From positions 62,001-126,000 of IMG/VR virus record IMGVR_UViG_3300044612_003086: a stretch of DNA of 64,000 bases; one strand, given 5' to 3'. This stretch comes from a virus. Numbering within the stretch: position 1 is the first letter of the stretch; each line of letters starts with the position of its first letter. Made by a program: the position numbers and the translations under genes. Below, piece after piece: positions 42,801-51,260 of this stretch. The notes beneath the pieces are model-generated. The model had not been told where the DNA came from. It searched no databases and saw only the letters and a program-made list of their open reading frames with translations.

Positions 42801-44529
42801 CACGGGAATACTCGCAATCTCAAGAACACAAAAACAAAAGGATTTGTATGGGAAGGGTGGCGGTCAAAAAACAATTGAAGAAGTCTTTCAGGAAGTATAT
42901 GCAAATCAAGAGAAGCTAGGAATCAGCATTCCAAAAAGCAAATACGAAGAAATAATGGGCAAGGGCAAATCCGGCAGAGATAAGCGTGCATATGGGTTTT
43001 TGAATGAACTTGGTTTTTCAGGTGTACAAGACGATAATCCATTTTTTCCAGATGACTACAGCAGTATGGAAAATGCAAGCATTGATGCAAAATTTCTTGC
43101 AAAAATGCAAGGATTTAAAGACATAGACAAGCAGGGCGACCTGCGCATGCAGTACCTTACAAAAATCACTGGAAAAAGCGGTGCGGAATTAGAAATTCTT
43201 GCAAAAAATCTTGGTGTAAACATATACGACCCGACGGTTAAATTCAATGAATTGTTAAAAGCGCTTGGCGAGAATGTTGTGAAAACAGCGCAAGAACTCA
43301 AAAATGCATTTGTTGATTTGTTCCTTGCAGCTGGAGATATATTTAGAAAACGTCGTGAAGGAAGAGAGTCCATACTTGCAATAAATTCTTCATCTCGAGG
43401 CCTTCGAGACACGCTTGTTTCAGGAGGCTTGAGTGATACAGAAAAAACTGTTGCCGTAGAAGGTTATTTTGAAAATTATTTCCAGCAGATATTGGCCTCA
43501 ACCGGTGGAGACCCTGTCGAAGCTTATCTTGCCACAGTTGGTTCATTTGGTACAGAAGGACAGGGCGTATATGCGCCTGGTCAGGTATTCGAGGGACAAT
43601 ATGGGGCCATTAATCCAAGCTACCAAACTGGAATACAAGAAGTTAAAAAAGGAATAGGAAATCAATACGGTGGTCAATTGCAGGCCATGCTTGGAGAATT
43701 AGGTTTTAACACTGACGCAAATATGGCTTCTCGACTAATCAGCGGTTTGAGCGACCAGGATATGACGAAGTTCTTGAATCTAACAAATAGGGGTGCGCTA
43801 TTTACTGGAGATAAAGGCGACTATACAGACGAGGACATAAGAAACATTCTATCGACGGTTGGTCTTGGTGGACTAGCGCTTGAACGGACACCAGAAGAAG
43901 CACTTAATGAAATTGCCAACAAGACTGCCGACTTAGCTACGGCATCAGAAGGACTGAAGTCCGCAGTTGAAGAATTCAATGGATACCTAGATGGATTCTT
44001 TGAAAACATGCAGGATAAACCAGAGTGGTGGTCAAAGTCTGCAATGGCTGAAATTATGAACCAGGACACCACAACTCCGCGTGGTGATACAACTTCAAGC
44101 AGGCTTTCGCAGACAATGGCCCGTCACGCAGCAATGGACAGCCAACTAACTGGCAAACGAAACGTAACATCCGCCTACAGAACAGTCGGACTTGGCTCAA
44201 TCAATTCAGACCATGTAACCGGAAGAGCGTATGACCTTACTGGCCAAAACCTTGGCGCATACTCGCGTCTTGTTCACGAAAACGGCGGGTTTGCAGAGTT
44301 CCACGGAACGCAAGCAAATCGACACCTACATGTAGTCCCAGCTAGAGCTGGAGACACTTCATCTCCCATGGCGCCTATGGGGATGTCAACAATGACAGCA
44401 GGTAGTGGTGGAAGCACAAACTACTTCAACATCGAGATTAATGGAGCAACGCAGTCACCAGAGGCAATCGCAAACATGGTGATGGCAAAGATTGCTGAAA
44501 AAGAAAGAAACGCCAGGGAGCGTAGCTAA
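39817..44529 (+). CDS. Tape measure protein with C-terminal M15-type peptidase
   Basis: 1570 residues. Measures tail length (about 230 nm at 0.15 nm per residue) and is ejected ahead of the DNA. Helical N-terminus, a hydrophobic region at about 70-145 (ALLSATMIGVHALFKAGQFL), Gly/Ala-rich stretches (GGLAGAAGGAALGAQFGG), and long helices. Residues of about 1448-1510 match a D,D-carboxypeptidase/endolysin-like M15 fold: SAYRTVGLGSINSDHVTGRAYDL (SxHxxGxAxD with Asp) and NRHLHVVP (HxH), the zinc ligands. This would open peptidoglycan during entry. The ribosome site is GGAG before the ATG; the stop overlaps the next ATG. Confidence 0.9.
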   Translation: MADETVNIKIKIDAKTRELRKVMAELGALKKMERRFASGRTIENYAQSTTRSISGMASKWKRSFDEIDAATKMTGKFLGGFLKLAIKSVIIEMALLSATMIGVHALFKAGQFLVKAYQGAMQFLAGGAAAAAMAIGTVAAAIREQQAAMFAYRGKGAKEFGSSMNQTRMAMRNLQSDVSLAGLGVDSLNKAFGVMSKTMNMAQINASNKTIRALMDFGSAGQDPAKAVEQVAAVVAALSDQKKGIGEVMAEAKKLGPEMQKALKDANIKTKDQFKELLFSGKLAEKGGVAGQFEAVNNTLIGQLKAYFGVIRSEFADFGDQFLEPTKKAFEEVFGIIRRDLARASAAIAGGPGFDSFTGGFVTAIDKLSNWMVTMLREYLPKAQGMFERMGNWFSNFRRGWNLLLDKLRPLIDGARVLYKAWDPIWEAIKRGADNLTLFRELLIKNEDSVAEFGQRIGDLIDSLAKYFMNMKKMFADMAPFINDLLAGVKMMFDLLSKMQTLGAGNGLASALAPLFGFAIAARGMKSVKGMMMPGVGAMSTQQMNVTAGTVNVGSAALTGPTGPSEMSRLASGGRAAAVSGSPEAKKGLASGLATAGMASKAGGSPKEFPGAGSITPSTGFFQALGIGYREPTNNGMAAATARRIEGYARRRDAALGFTTGPGIGSRIGASIMARTRDYASAAAMTPAERGGLSASEYAAGGVGGGATYGEAMRNSMTRAGAHVRYGALAGADRAQLFARRVGTAASRGMDYMRQAAYDPNLKNADGQTVGGYVNLQEQRNAIRANRDSAIDARGGKFLARQAENIRAMRQNLRLERNMTKFGAAQQKFGKSFGGRMGTAMGLGMASQYAPEEMRGAMALGATVSQLDPRLGIAVAGIGGAMTARGGLKGGLAGAAGGAALGAQFGGAYGALAGAVIGGVFGVIKGSINKGAYEMKQAREVARESIRQIFSGIATAAGTQFERNKRTYEAGGMLSGGGAFGDVAKDFVSRRMRAATGILAISRTQKQKDLYGKGGGQKTIEEVFQEVYANQEKLGISIPKSKYEEIMGKGKSGRDKRAYGFLNELGFSGVQDDNPFFPDDYSSMENASIDAKFLAKMQGFKDIDKQGDLRMQYLTKITGKSGAELEILAKNLGVNIYDPTVKFNELLKALGENVVKTAQELKNAFVDLFLAAGDIFRKRREGRESILAINSSSRGLRDTLVSGGLSDTEKTVAVEGYFENYFQQILASTGGDPVEAYLATVGSFGTEGQGVYAPGQVFEGQYGAINPSYQTGIQEVKKGIGNQYGGQLQAMLGELGFNTDANMASRLISGLSDQDMTKFLNLTNRGALFTGDKGDYTDEDIRNILSTVGLGGLALERTPEEALNEIANKTADLATASEGLKSAVEEFNGYLDGFFENMQDKPEWWSKSAMAEIMNQDTTTPRGDTTSSRLSQTMARHAAMDSQLTGKRNVTSAYRTVGLGSINSDHVTGRAYDLTGQNLGAYSRLVHENGGFAEFHGTQANRHLHVVPARAGDTSSPMAPMGMSTMTAGSGGSTNYFNIEINGATQSPEAIANMVMAKIAEKERNARERS

Positions 44530-46064
44530 TGGCCTCAACCGGAACAATCAGACTCTTTACTATTGGGTATACGGCTTCAGATTCGTTAAGCCTATTTAAG
44601 AACTACCCACTTAAAAGAAAGTATATTCAAGTCGAAAATACGTCAACACCTGTTTTCCCGGAATCGTATTCTCTCGTGTCTGCGCAAAAATACTGGTTTC
44701 CATTTGCTGAAGTAACACCATCTGACGAAGAATACATAACATATACAAACGGGGATGAATATACATTTAGTGAACCAGACTTTCAACGGACCCCAGAGAA
44801 TTCAGCAAATCCGAATAAGAATAAAGTAAATGACTATTCTGTCGGAGCAAGAATAGTTTTTGGAAACGAAGTCTACGAGGCAGTAAATTACAAATTCAAC
44901 TGGTCAGACACTGAGTTTGACTATTCAAAAAATCCATATCTTTCTGATTCCATTTATAAATGGAAAAAACTCAGCGACTCATCTAACACTTGGATACAGT
45001 ATTGGTATCATCCACAGTTAAAAAGATTCTTCCCATTGGCCAACACAAACGCGCTTCAGTCATTGCCGGACGTTGGGGACTTTGACGCATCAAAATGGTC
45101 ATCTTTTATAGGTGACTCAGCAGACTTGAATTTGACGAATTTTACTAATTCGCAGATAAAAGAACTCGTGTCTGGTGGGCTATCTCTTCTTGCAGCTAAA
45201 ACGATAGTACTTGATGCTGATACACGAATTTCTAAAATATATAGCGGAACGATTGCCATGGATACGTTGCGCAAAACCGGAGCAATACAGAACTACGAAA
45301 ATGGATTAAGCACAAGTGGAACAACGGTTGTGGTATCTAAATCAACCGGTGGCTCAGAAGGGGAGGGTGGTGACTACTCATACTCCCTAGACCAGCCCCA
45401 GATGGTGCAGTTTTACAATAATCCAGATGGTTCAACAGCCCCAAGACCAGCACGTTTTGTTTTCGATTATCGCCCAAATAACGTTTCATATTCAAACATT
45501 GGCGCTGAATGGACCGAGATTCCGCGAGTAAATAATACGCCTTTTGTTGACTTCAAGAACTTCAAACTAATGAAGATTAGTTTCGAATTTTTGGTTGGCG
45601 ACAACAACAACATCTTCACCTCATGTGACGAAAAATTACGTGAACTTCGTACTATGGCCATGCGGCCAGAACCTGTCATATTTTTAGGTTTTGACTCAAT
45701 GTTCACCGAGCAACTCACCTACCCAACTTGGACCGGTGGAAGTGGAATCGTTTTTGCAATTGTCGATATGTCAATTACTTCTGTTCAGCGAACAAGGTCA
45801 AGTAATGATTCTGTATTTAGCCAGACACCAACAGGTGAAATAAACAGAGCAACAGTAAATATGTCAATTTTAGAATTGCCTCTAGAAACGCCGCTTATAG
45901 CAGTACTTCCAAAAATTACTCCAAGTACTTCAACTCCCGGAGGAACAACCAACAATCCAGATGACTTATGCACTCAGATATTCACTAAAAATCCAGGAAT
46001 ACCAGCGAATATTCGCGCAAAAATGCTGTCTACTGCTGGATGCCCTGGAATCCCAACTAAATAA
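44529..46064 (+). CDS. Baseplate/tail hub-associated protein
   Basis: 511 residues, ATG overlapping the tape-measure stop (TAATG). No close family is recognised. Aromatic-rich, beta-type sequence (YWFPFAEVTPSDEEYITYTNG; TWIQYWYHPQLKRFFPL), then a compact domain with FKLMKISFEFLVGDNN. Position right after the tape measure fits a tail-tube initiator or hub spacer such as the LysM-type gp53/XkdP proteins, but I see no clear LysM motif. Confidence 0.6.
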   Translation: MASTGTIRLFTIGYTASDSLSLFKNYPLKRKYIQVENTSTPVFPESYSLVSAQKYWFPFAEVTPSDEEYITYTNGDEYTFSEPDFQRTPENSANPNKNKVNDYSVGARIVFGNEVYEAVNYKFNWSDTEFDYSKNPYLSDSIYKWKKLSDSSNTWIQYWYHPQLKRFFPLANTNALQSLPDVGDFDASKWSSFIGDSADLNLTNFTNSQIKELVSGGLSLLAAKTIVLDADTRISKIYSGTIAMDTLRKTGAIQNYENGLSTSGTTVVVSKSTGGSEGEGGDYSYSLDQPQMVQFYNNPDGSTAPRPARFVFDYRPNNVSYSNIGAEWTEIPRVNNTPFVDFKNFKLMKISFEFLVGDNNNIFTSCDEKLRELRTMAMRPEPVIFLGFDSMFTEQLTYPTWTGGSGIVFAIVDMSITSVQRTRSSNDSVFSQTPTGEINRATVNMSILELPLETPLIAVLPKITPSTSTPGGTTNNPDDLCTQIFTKNPGIPANIRAKMLSTAGCPGIPTK

Positions 46065-46073
46065 TGAGAACGA

Positions 46074-47813
46074 ATGGCTGCTGACCTAACAACATTTGCT
46101 GGATGGCGCTACTCCCGTCAGTATAGGGGGCCATACCAGGGGAAGATTCTTATTGCCGACCTGTCAAACACGTCATCAAATGGTTATGCGGACATTTCAA
46201 AACTTGTTACAAGTGTGAATGTTAGCTATTCGATGGATATGGCCTCTCAGTTGAGCTTTGAGCTGGTGGACCCAGAGCTACGCATGTCAGGACAAAATTT
46301 TTTCACTCTGGGCAGGGACATAATATATGAAACGCAAACACTTGGACGCATAGATGACGGGTCGGGAAGTGCTGCGCTCGTTAAACAGTTGTTTGAGATT
46401 TCCAAGGTGACAGTATCCCAGGGCCCTGGCAGTAGTCCTACTTTTAGTATTGATTGCTACTCCAAGGCGATACAGCAAATGAAGAGAGATAAACGACCCG
46501 ACACAATCAAAGGGCAAGGAACGGATTTCGTTAGGCGTGCAGCTGCAAAATACGGTTTAAAGTTTTACGGACAAGAAACAACAAAGAAGCAAAATATAAC
46601 AAAAGCTTCTGGAGAAAAACAAGCAGAATCATTGTGGGATGTAATTACCCGTCTTGCTGGAGATGCAAAATTTGTTTGTTTTGAAACTGATGGATATTTA
46701 ATATTTGCATCAGAACAATTTCTTCTTCATAAATGGGGCACCAACGCAAGACAGGTACCGAAGTTTACTGTTGACAAAACAACTGGCCAAAAGAAACAAA
46801 CTGGTAAAAAAACGCAACGATGGATACCCCTTCAGTATCCTAATCAAAGTACGCCTCAATTTCAGTATCTTGGTACACCAGGGTATTTTAAGTTGACACA
46901 ATACCCAAGCATCACGAAGTCTGACAATGACCCGTATGCCGCAGATGGCTCCTGTGTTGTTGAGAGAACCAACGGAACGCAGATTCGACCAGGCATGACG
47001 GCGTATGTTGGCAACGTTCCGAACATGTCGGGTTTTTATATAATCGAATCTGTTTCATTTGACGAGATGTCTTCAGAGCCAGTAAGCGTCTCTTTTAGAA
47101 CGCCGCAGCGTGATGAAGAAAAGAATAAACCAAAACTTCTGCCAATTGGCGTCACGTATCAACAAACATACGTTCCGTTTGCTGGGACACAGACCACTCC
47201 AGTAACTGTGGTCCAATCTGCAAAAAACGCAACAGGGAAAAAGATTACTTCAGAATCACTGGATGCACGCTTACTCCCGATACCTGACCAATCAAACCAA
47301 TTGCGTTACCCAAGAATGCAGTATGCAAACCTGACCATTACCTACCCAATGCTCAAGGGGGCAATAGCACAAGGCGGAGCAGGCCAAGCAAGCACAAATG
47401 ATGCCGATTCAGTTCTATATACAGGCAACATAAATCTTTTCTCGCGTCCAGTTCTTCCATCAGGGTCTGATGCTCTGACAATATTTTCAATTACATACGA
47501 GTTTGAATTCGGAAGTGAATGGAGGGCAGTATTGCTCCCGGCCATATATACACAGGGTGGCGTGGCCGTACTAAAGAGCAGCGCAGAAGTAATAGCTAAA
47601 TATAACGCTGACGGGGGATATCTTGGAACAGCAAAATACCTTGCTGTTGTTCGTGGTGAAACTAAGCAAAAAGCTATCTTGAATGCTCGTGATTATGCAT
47701 ATTTACTATCCAAACAGCAGTCTCTGATACTAGATAAGCGTTTTCCTGAATACTCTGGGTCACGTGGTTCTATTCCAAATACGGCAGGCGATTCGACATC
47801 GCTATGGGTCTAG
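46074..47813 (+). CDS. Baseplate hub protein (gpD/gp27-like)
   Basis: 579 residues. The opening strand pattern KLVTSVNVSYSMDMASQLSFELVD is typical of phage hub proteins that mimic tube subunits. Later comes a segment YSKAIQQMKRDKRP, FVRRAAAKYGLKFYG, and VERTNGTQIRPGMTAYVGNVP...FYIIESVSFD, which matches gpD-like hubs. The hub carries the spike encoded next. Tight spacing to both neighbours. Confidence 0.75.
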   Translation: MAADLTTFAGWRYSRQYRGPYQGKILIADLSNTSSNGYADISKLVTSVNVSYSMDMASQLSFELVDPELRMSGQNFFTLGRDIIYETQTLGRIDDGSGSAALVKQLFEISKVTVSQGPGSSPTFSIDCYSKAIQQMKRDKRPDTIKGQGTDFVRRAAAKYGLKFYGQETTKKQNITKASGEKQAESLWDVITRLAGDAKFVCFETDGYLIFASEQFLLHKWGTNARQVPKFTVDKTTGQKKQTGKKTQRWIPLQYPNQSTPQFQYLGTPGYFKLTQYPSITKSDNDPYAADGSCVVERTNGTQIRPGMTAYVGNVPNMSGFYIIESVSFDEMSSEPVSVSFRTPQRDEEKNKPKLLPIGVTYQQTYVPFAGTQTTPVTVVQSAKNATGKKITSESLDARLLPIPDQSNQLRYPRMQYANLTITYPMLKGAIAQGGAGQASTNDADSVLYTGNINLFSRPVLPSGSDALTIFSITYEFEFGSEWRAVLLPAIYTQGGVAVLKSSAEVIAKYNADGGYLGTAKYLAVVRGETKQKAILNARDYAYLLSKQQSLILDKRFPEYSGSRGSIPNTAGDSTSLWV

Positions 47814-47824
47814 GAGGATAAGCA

Positions 47825-48205
47825 ATGGCTCGTAATAGACCGGACATCGTTGATAATCAAAAAGCATCATCGCACCCGCTTAAGGCTGGTCGGATATTCA
47901 CAGCAAATGTAACGGCAGTCAATAGTTCTGGGCAAATTAGTGTTTCCATTCCTGCTATTGGTTCAACATACGGTCCGATTACTCCAATTGGAACAACAAC
48001 TCTTAACAAATACTCAGTTGGAGATGTAGTGAAATGTTCATTCACGGATGAGTTCTTTAATGAAATAATGGTTTATGGGTCTGCAAAAATAAAAGCCGAC
48101 GTTTATGCCTCAAAAGTTCTTTTTGAGCAATTGCAGGCAACCGTTAGCGCTCTTCAGACGCAAGTGGCAAATCTTCAAAGTCAACTTAATTCGCATAGTC
48201 ATTAG
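47825..48205 (+). CDS. Baseplate spike / gp5-like OB-fold protein
   Basis: 126 residues; ribosome site GGAGGATAAGCA. The N-terminal part is a small OB-like barrel (FTANVTAVNSSGQISVSIPAIG; YSVGDVVKCSF). The C-terminus is a heptad coiled coil (LFEQLQATVSALQTQVANLQ) ending in SHSH. HxH ends in spike proteins can bind a metal at the trimer tip. Small for a spike; the tip may be completed by another protein. Confidence 0.65.
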   Translation: MARNRPDIVDNQKASSHPLKAGRIFTANVTAVNSSGQISVSIPAIGSTYGPITPIGTTTLNKYSVGDVVKCSFTDEFFNEIMVYGSAKIKADVYASKVLFEQLQATVSALQTQVANLQSQLNSHSH

Positions 48206-48216
48206 GAGGTGAAAAG

Positions 48217-48522
48217 ATGGACATGATTCAATTCCCGGTTCAATTTGATTCGACTGGTTTTAAAAAGCTAAGAGACGGAACAACTGACTATTATGCACAA
48301 TTGCTTTCAATTATTATTCTTACAGAACCAATGACCCATCCATTCACTCCAGCTTTTGGTGCTAACGACCCTGCGTTTAGGACTGTAGATAAAGGGCTAT
48401 TTGTTTTAAATGCGTCGAGGTATGTTCCAGAAATAAGAATAACCAATTTATCAACAACATCAAACGAAGGAAACACTGGTAAAACCAAAGTTTCTTTCGC
48501 TTTTGAAATACAAAGCTCGTAG
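48217..48522 (+). CDS. Baseplate wedge protein, gp25-like
   Basis: 101 residues with a very strong ribosome site (TAGGAGGTGAAAAG). Matches the GPW/gp25 family: LLSIIILTEPMTHPFTPAFG, then VPEIRITNLS and a closing strand KTKVSFAFEIQ. gp25 nucleates wedge assembly and sheath growth. Followed by the J-like protein, the conserved order. Confidence 0.85.
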   Translation: MDMIQFPVQFDSTGFKKLRDGTTDYYAQLLSIIILTEPMTHPFTPAFGANDPAFRTVDKGLFVLNASRYVPEIRITNLSTTSNEGNTGKTKVSFAFEIQSS

Positions 48523-48529
48523 GTTTAAA

Positions 48530-49993
48530 ATGCCAGCAGATTTTTCAGAATACGTCAACCTCACAATTTTTGACAAGGAACCAGGCGACATTTATCGCGA
48601 CTCGATTGAGTTGGCTCGACTCAGCTTGCCTGAATTCAATCTCCGTACTGGTTCTCCAGAAGACGCGATTTTTCAGGCAATGGCATATGTAAGTGCGTTG
48701 AATATTGCTGCAATAAACAGACTTCCAAATAGGCTTATGGCAGGAATTGTGGGAATGCTCGGATTTATTCGCCAGGAGGCTATTCCAGCAGAGATTGATG
48801 TCACCATCACGCTCAACACATATGATGGCGGAACAATACCTGCTGGAACGGTTTTCAGCTTTGAAGCGTTGTTTGAAGATGAATTACAGGAATTTCCATT
48901 TCAGACAACATCTGCACTGGAACTGGAACCGACTGATTTGGAGATATCTGTAGATTATCCGAGCGCATCAGCAACCATTGTGTGTTTAACGCCAGGAATT
49001 ATTCCACCAATAGATGATGGAGCTCAGTTAAAAATACTTTCTTCTGGAACACAAATCCAAACAGTAACGGTTAGAACGCCTTCAAATTTTGCAAATGGAA
49101 TTAACTCAGACTCAGATACAGACTACCTATCACGAGCTACAACTTATTTGCGTTCTCTTACTTCGTCCCTCACAAGAGCAACACAAGTCGACTCATATGT
49201 TCTTTCTGAATACCCAGACGTTATAAGTCGTGTCAAAACATATGACTTGACTAATGGCGATGATACAAGCGGCGACATAACTGTAAAAAGACAAGCCGGA
49301 GTCATAAAAACATTCTTGGATAATAACCTGGCAACAATTCAGACAGCAGCACCACACCTATTCATAACTGGTGACACAATTGAATTAGAGGTTTTTGACC
49401 CTTCGGTAAGTGCAACATTTAATGGCTTGCATGAAATAACTGCTACCGGTTCAGATACGGTTAATTTCGTCAAAGTAGCAACAAACTCAGCAAGCACCAC
49501 AGTTACTGCTTCTGCTTACGCTGGTCAGGATGTGTCTGGTTTCGTAACTGTTTTTGGATATGGCCTAAACACTTATTTAACATCAATTGAAAAAACAAAC
49601 GTTGTTGCTGACATTCGCGCAAAATCAGTTGCTGGATTAACTTTTGAAATGTTAGACCCAGAAATTTGCACATTAGAAATTTCTGGAGAAGTTGTGATAA
49701 GTGAATCGTATGATGCTGCATCCGTGGAGGGTGCCGTACTTAATGCGTTGGTCGACTTCATAAGTCCGGCAAAATATCCATACACCCAAGATAGAGTGAG
49801 ACAGACACAGCTAATATCACTTATAAGCAATGTCCCTGGTGTGGTTTTTGTTGAATCACTCACGCTCTCTCCAACTGGTTCCGGTTGGTTGCCACAACTG
49901 GGCAACGACTTGCTATTTCATAAAAAAGGCTCATTGCCAATAATTGCAGTTGAAGACATTGACCTTACGTTTACGGTATTGGAAATAAGTTAA
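48530..49993 (+). CDS. Baseplate J-like protein
   Basis: 487 residues from ATG 48530; a TTG at 48503 inside gp25 is a less likely start. Features of the J/gp6 family: VGMLGFIRQEAIPAEIDVTI, GTIPAGTVFSFEALFE, ALELEPTDLEISVDYP, and a C-terminal TLEISGEVVISESYDAASVEGAV with YPYTQDRVRQTQLISLISNV. Forms the wedge ring with gp25. Confidence 0.88.
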   Translation: MPADFSEYVNLTIFDKEPGDIYRDSIELARLSLPEFNLRTGSPEDAIFQAMAYVSALNIAAINRLPNRLMAGIVGMLGFIRQEAIPAEIDVTITLNTYDGGTIPAGTVFSFEALFEDELQEFPFQTTSALELEPTDLEISVDYPSASATIVCLTPGIIPPIDDGAQLKILSSGTQIQTVTVRTPSNFANGINSDSDTDYLSRATTYLRSLTSSLTRATQVDSYVLSEYPDVISRVKTYDLTNGDDTSGDITVKRQAGVIKTFLDNNLATIQTAAPHLFITGDTIELEVFDPSVSATFNGLHEITATGSDTVNFVKVATNSASTTVTASAYAGQDVSGFVTVFGYGLNTYLTSIEKTNVVADIRAKSVAGLTFEMLDPEICTLEISGEVVISESYDAASVEGAVLNALVDFISPAKYPYTQDRVRQTQLISLISNVPGVVFVESLTLSPTGSGWLPQLGNDLLFHKKGSLPIIAVEDIDLTFTVLEIS

Positions 49994-49995
49994 CA

Positions 49996-51207
49996 ATGGC
50001 TACAACACGTAACCTTTTGCCATACGATAGTGCGCTGCTTCGAGTAAATGATAGTGGACAAATTGTTGAACTCGGCGCATATTCAAACGATTGGGAATCA
50101 ACTAACTCGGAATTAACAATAGTTTCAACTAACTTTTTGGTTGATACTCGTTACGTTCTGCAATTAAACCCATCATCTACTGGTGAAATATTAGTAACAC
50201 TAGAAGATGTTCCATTATATCTCGAAGACAATGGACGAATTCTTTCCTTTAATATGCGAATCAAAGCGCTGTCTTCTGTCGATTTATCAACAATGATTTA
50301 TCTTGATGGTTCATCAACTGGAATTGAAGGAAATATTCAGTCATTTAGCAGCGGTGAATACAACGCTATTCAGTCAAATAGAATAACCGTTCCGGATGAT
50401 TCAGAGCTTCACACCTTAAGTGTAAGAATATCTATCACTGGACATAATGCGTCAAACATATGGTTGACATGTCCACACCTAATTCACGACCTGGATTTCT
50501 ACTCTAATGATTTCGTATCTGGAATACGAAATTTTCTACCTGATTTTTACTGGGAACTTGACTCATCTCAGTCATATCCGACTTATCCTTTTTTTAGACT
50601 TATTGACGTGCTTACATCTGCTGCTGGTGACACAAAATCTGAATACGAAGAGATGTACGGTCTTGAGGCCGAAGAGCTGGTAACACAGGACGAGGGAATT
50701 CTCAGTTGGGTTCAGAGTTCGCTTGTTTCTCCATCAGCGGCTCGAGACGCGTATTTGAGTTGGCTGGCTCAATTCAATGGGGAAAGAATCCATCGTAACT
50801 TTCAGTTATCTGATGGGACTCTTTATTTCAATAACGCCGGTCTTCAGCGAGACTTTGTGGAGTGGCAGCTCTATGGGAGCCATTATGGAAGAGGTGCTGG
50901 GACAAGACATGCAATGATTGAATCTGCAAAACAGATGACAATCAGGACAAAAGATGGAGAGGCTTCCACACAGTCTGTTTCGTTGACGCCATATTTCGGT
51001 GGAGACCCTTTTGCGATTCGCATTCAGACGCTAACAAACGAAACAATTGATGCAAATGTCGGTGAATCAAGCGATGCCATACTCCAATCAGTGAATATGG
51101 CTAGACCTATGGGATACGTGGTTACTCACCAAACTATTGACGAATTCTTCTTAACACTTGATGACGTCACGTATGGTTTGCTTGATGGAAGCATCTCGTT
51201 CGGGTGA
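49996..51207 (+). CDS. Baseplate / tail fibre attachment protein
   Basis: 403 residues. Starts 3 bases after the J-like gene, as P2 gpI-type proteins do. The C-terminal half contains IRNFLPDFYWELDSSQS, LLDG-type helices and WLAQFNGERIHRNF, followed by HYGRGAGTRHAMIESAKQMT, a pattern of tail-protein-I-like proteins. The N-terminal 170 residues look like a beta-sandwich (TRYVLQLNPSSTGEILVTLE). Likely links wedge and fibres. Confidence 0.65.
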   Translation: MATTRNLLPYDSALLRVNDSGQIVELGAYSNDWESTNSELTIVSTNFLVDTRYVLQLNPSSTGEILVTLEDVPLYLEDNGRILSFNMRIKALSSVDLSTMIYLDGSSTGIEGNIQSFSSGEYNAIQSNRITVPDDSELHTLSVRISITGHNASNIWLTCPHLIHDLDFYSNDFVSGIRNFLPDFYWELDSSQSYPTYPFFRLIDVLTSAAGDTKSEYEEMYGLEAEELVTQDEGILSWVQSSLVSPSAARDAYLSWLAQFNGERIHRNFQLSDGTLYFNNAGLQRDFVEWQLYGSHYGRGAGTRHAMIESAKQMTIRTKDGEASTQSVSLTPYFGGDPFAIRIQTLTNETIDANVGESSDAILQSVNMARPMGYVVTHQTIDEFFLTLDDVTYGLLDGSISFG

Positions 51208-51223
51208 CCAGTATGAAACATAA

Positions 51224-51232
51224 TGCTAAAAT
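51224..51232 (+). promoter_or_regulatory. Candidate extended -10 promoter TGCTAAAAT for the fibre genes
   Basis: TG-C-TAAAAT lies 29 bases before the ATG at 51261, in an AT-rich gap. A TTTAGGAGATT ribosome site follows. Same TGnTAAAAT form as at 35038. Confidence 0.4.
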
Positions 51233-51260
51233 AAAACACAATAATTTAGGAGATTTCTAA

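Noticed and set aside
48503-48529. TTG start for the J-like protein
   Set aside because: The TTG lies inside gp25 with no ribosome site; the ATG at 48530 fits family length.
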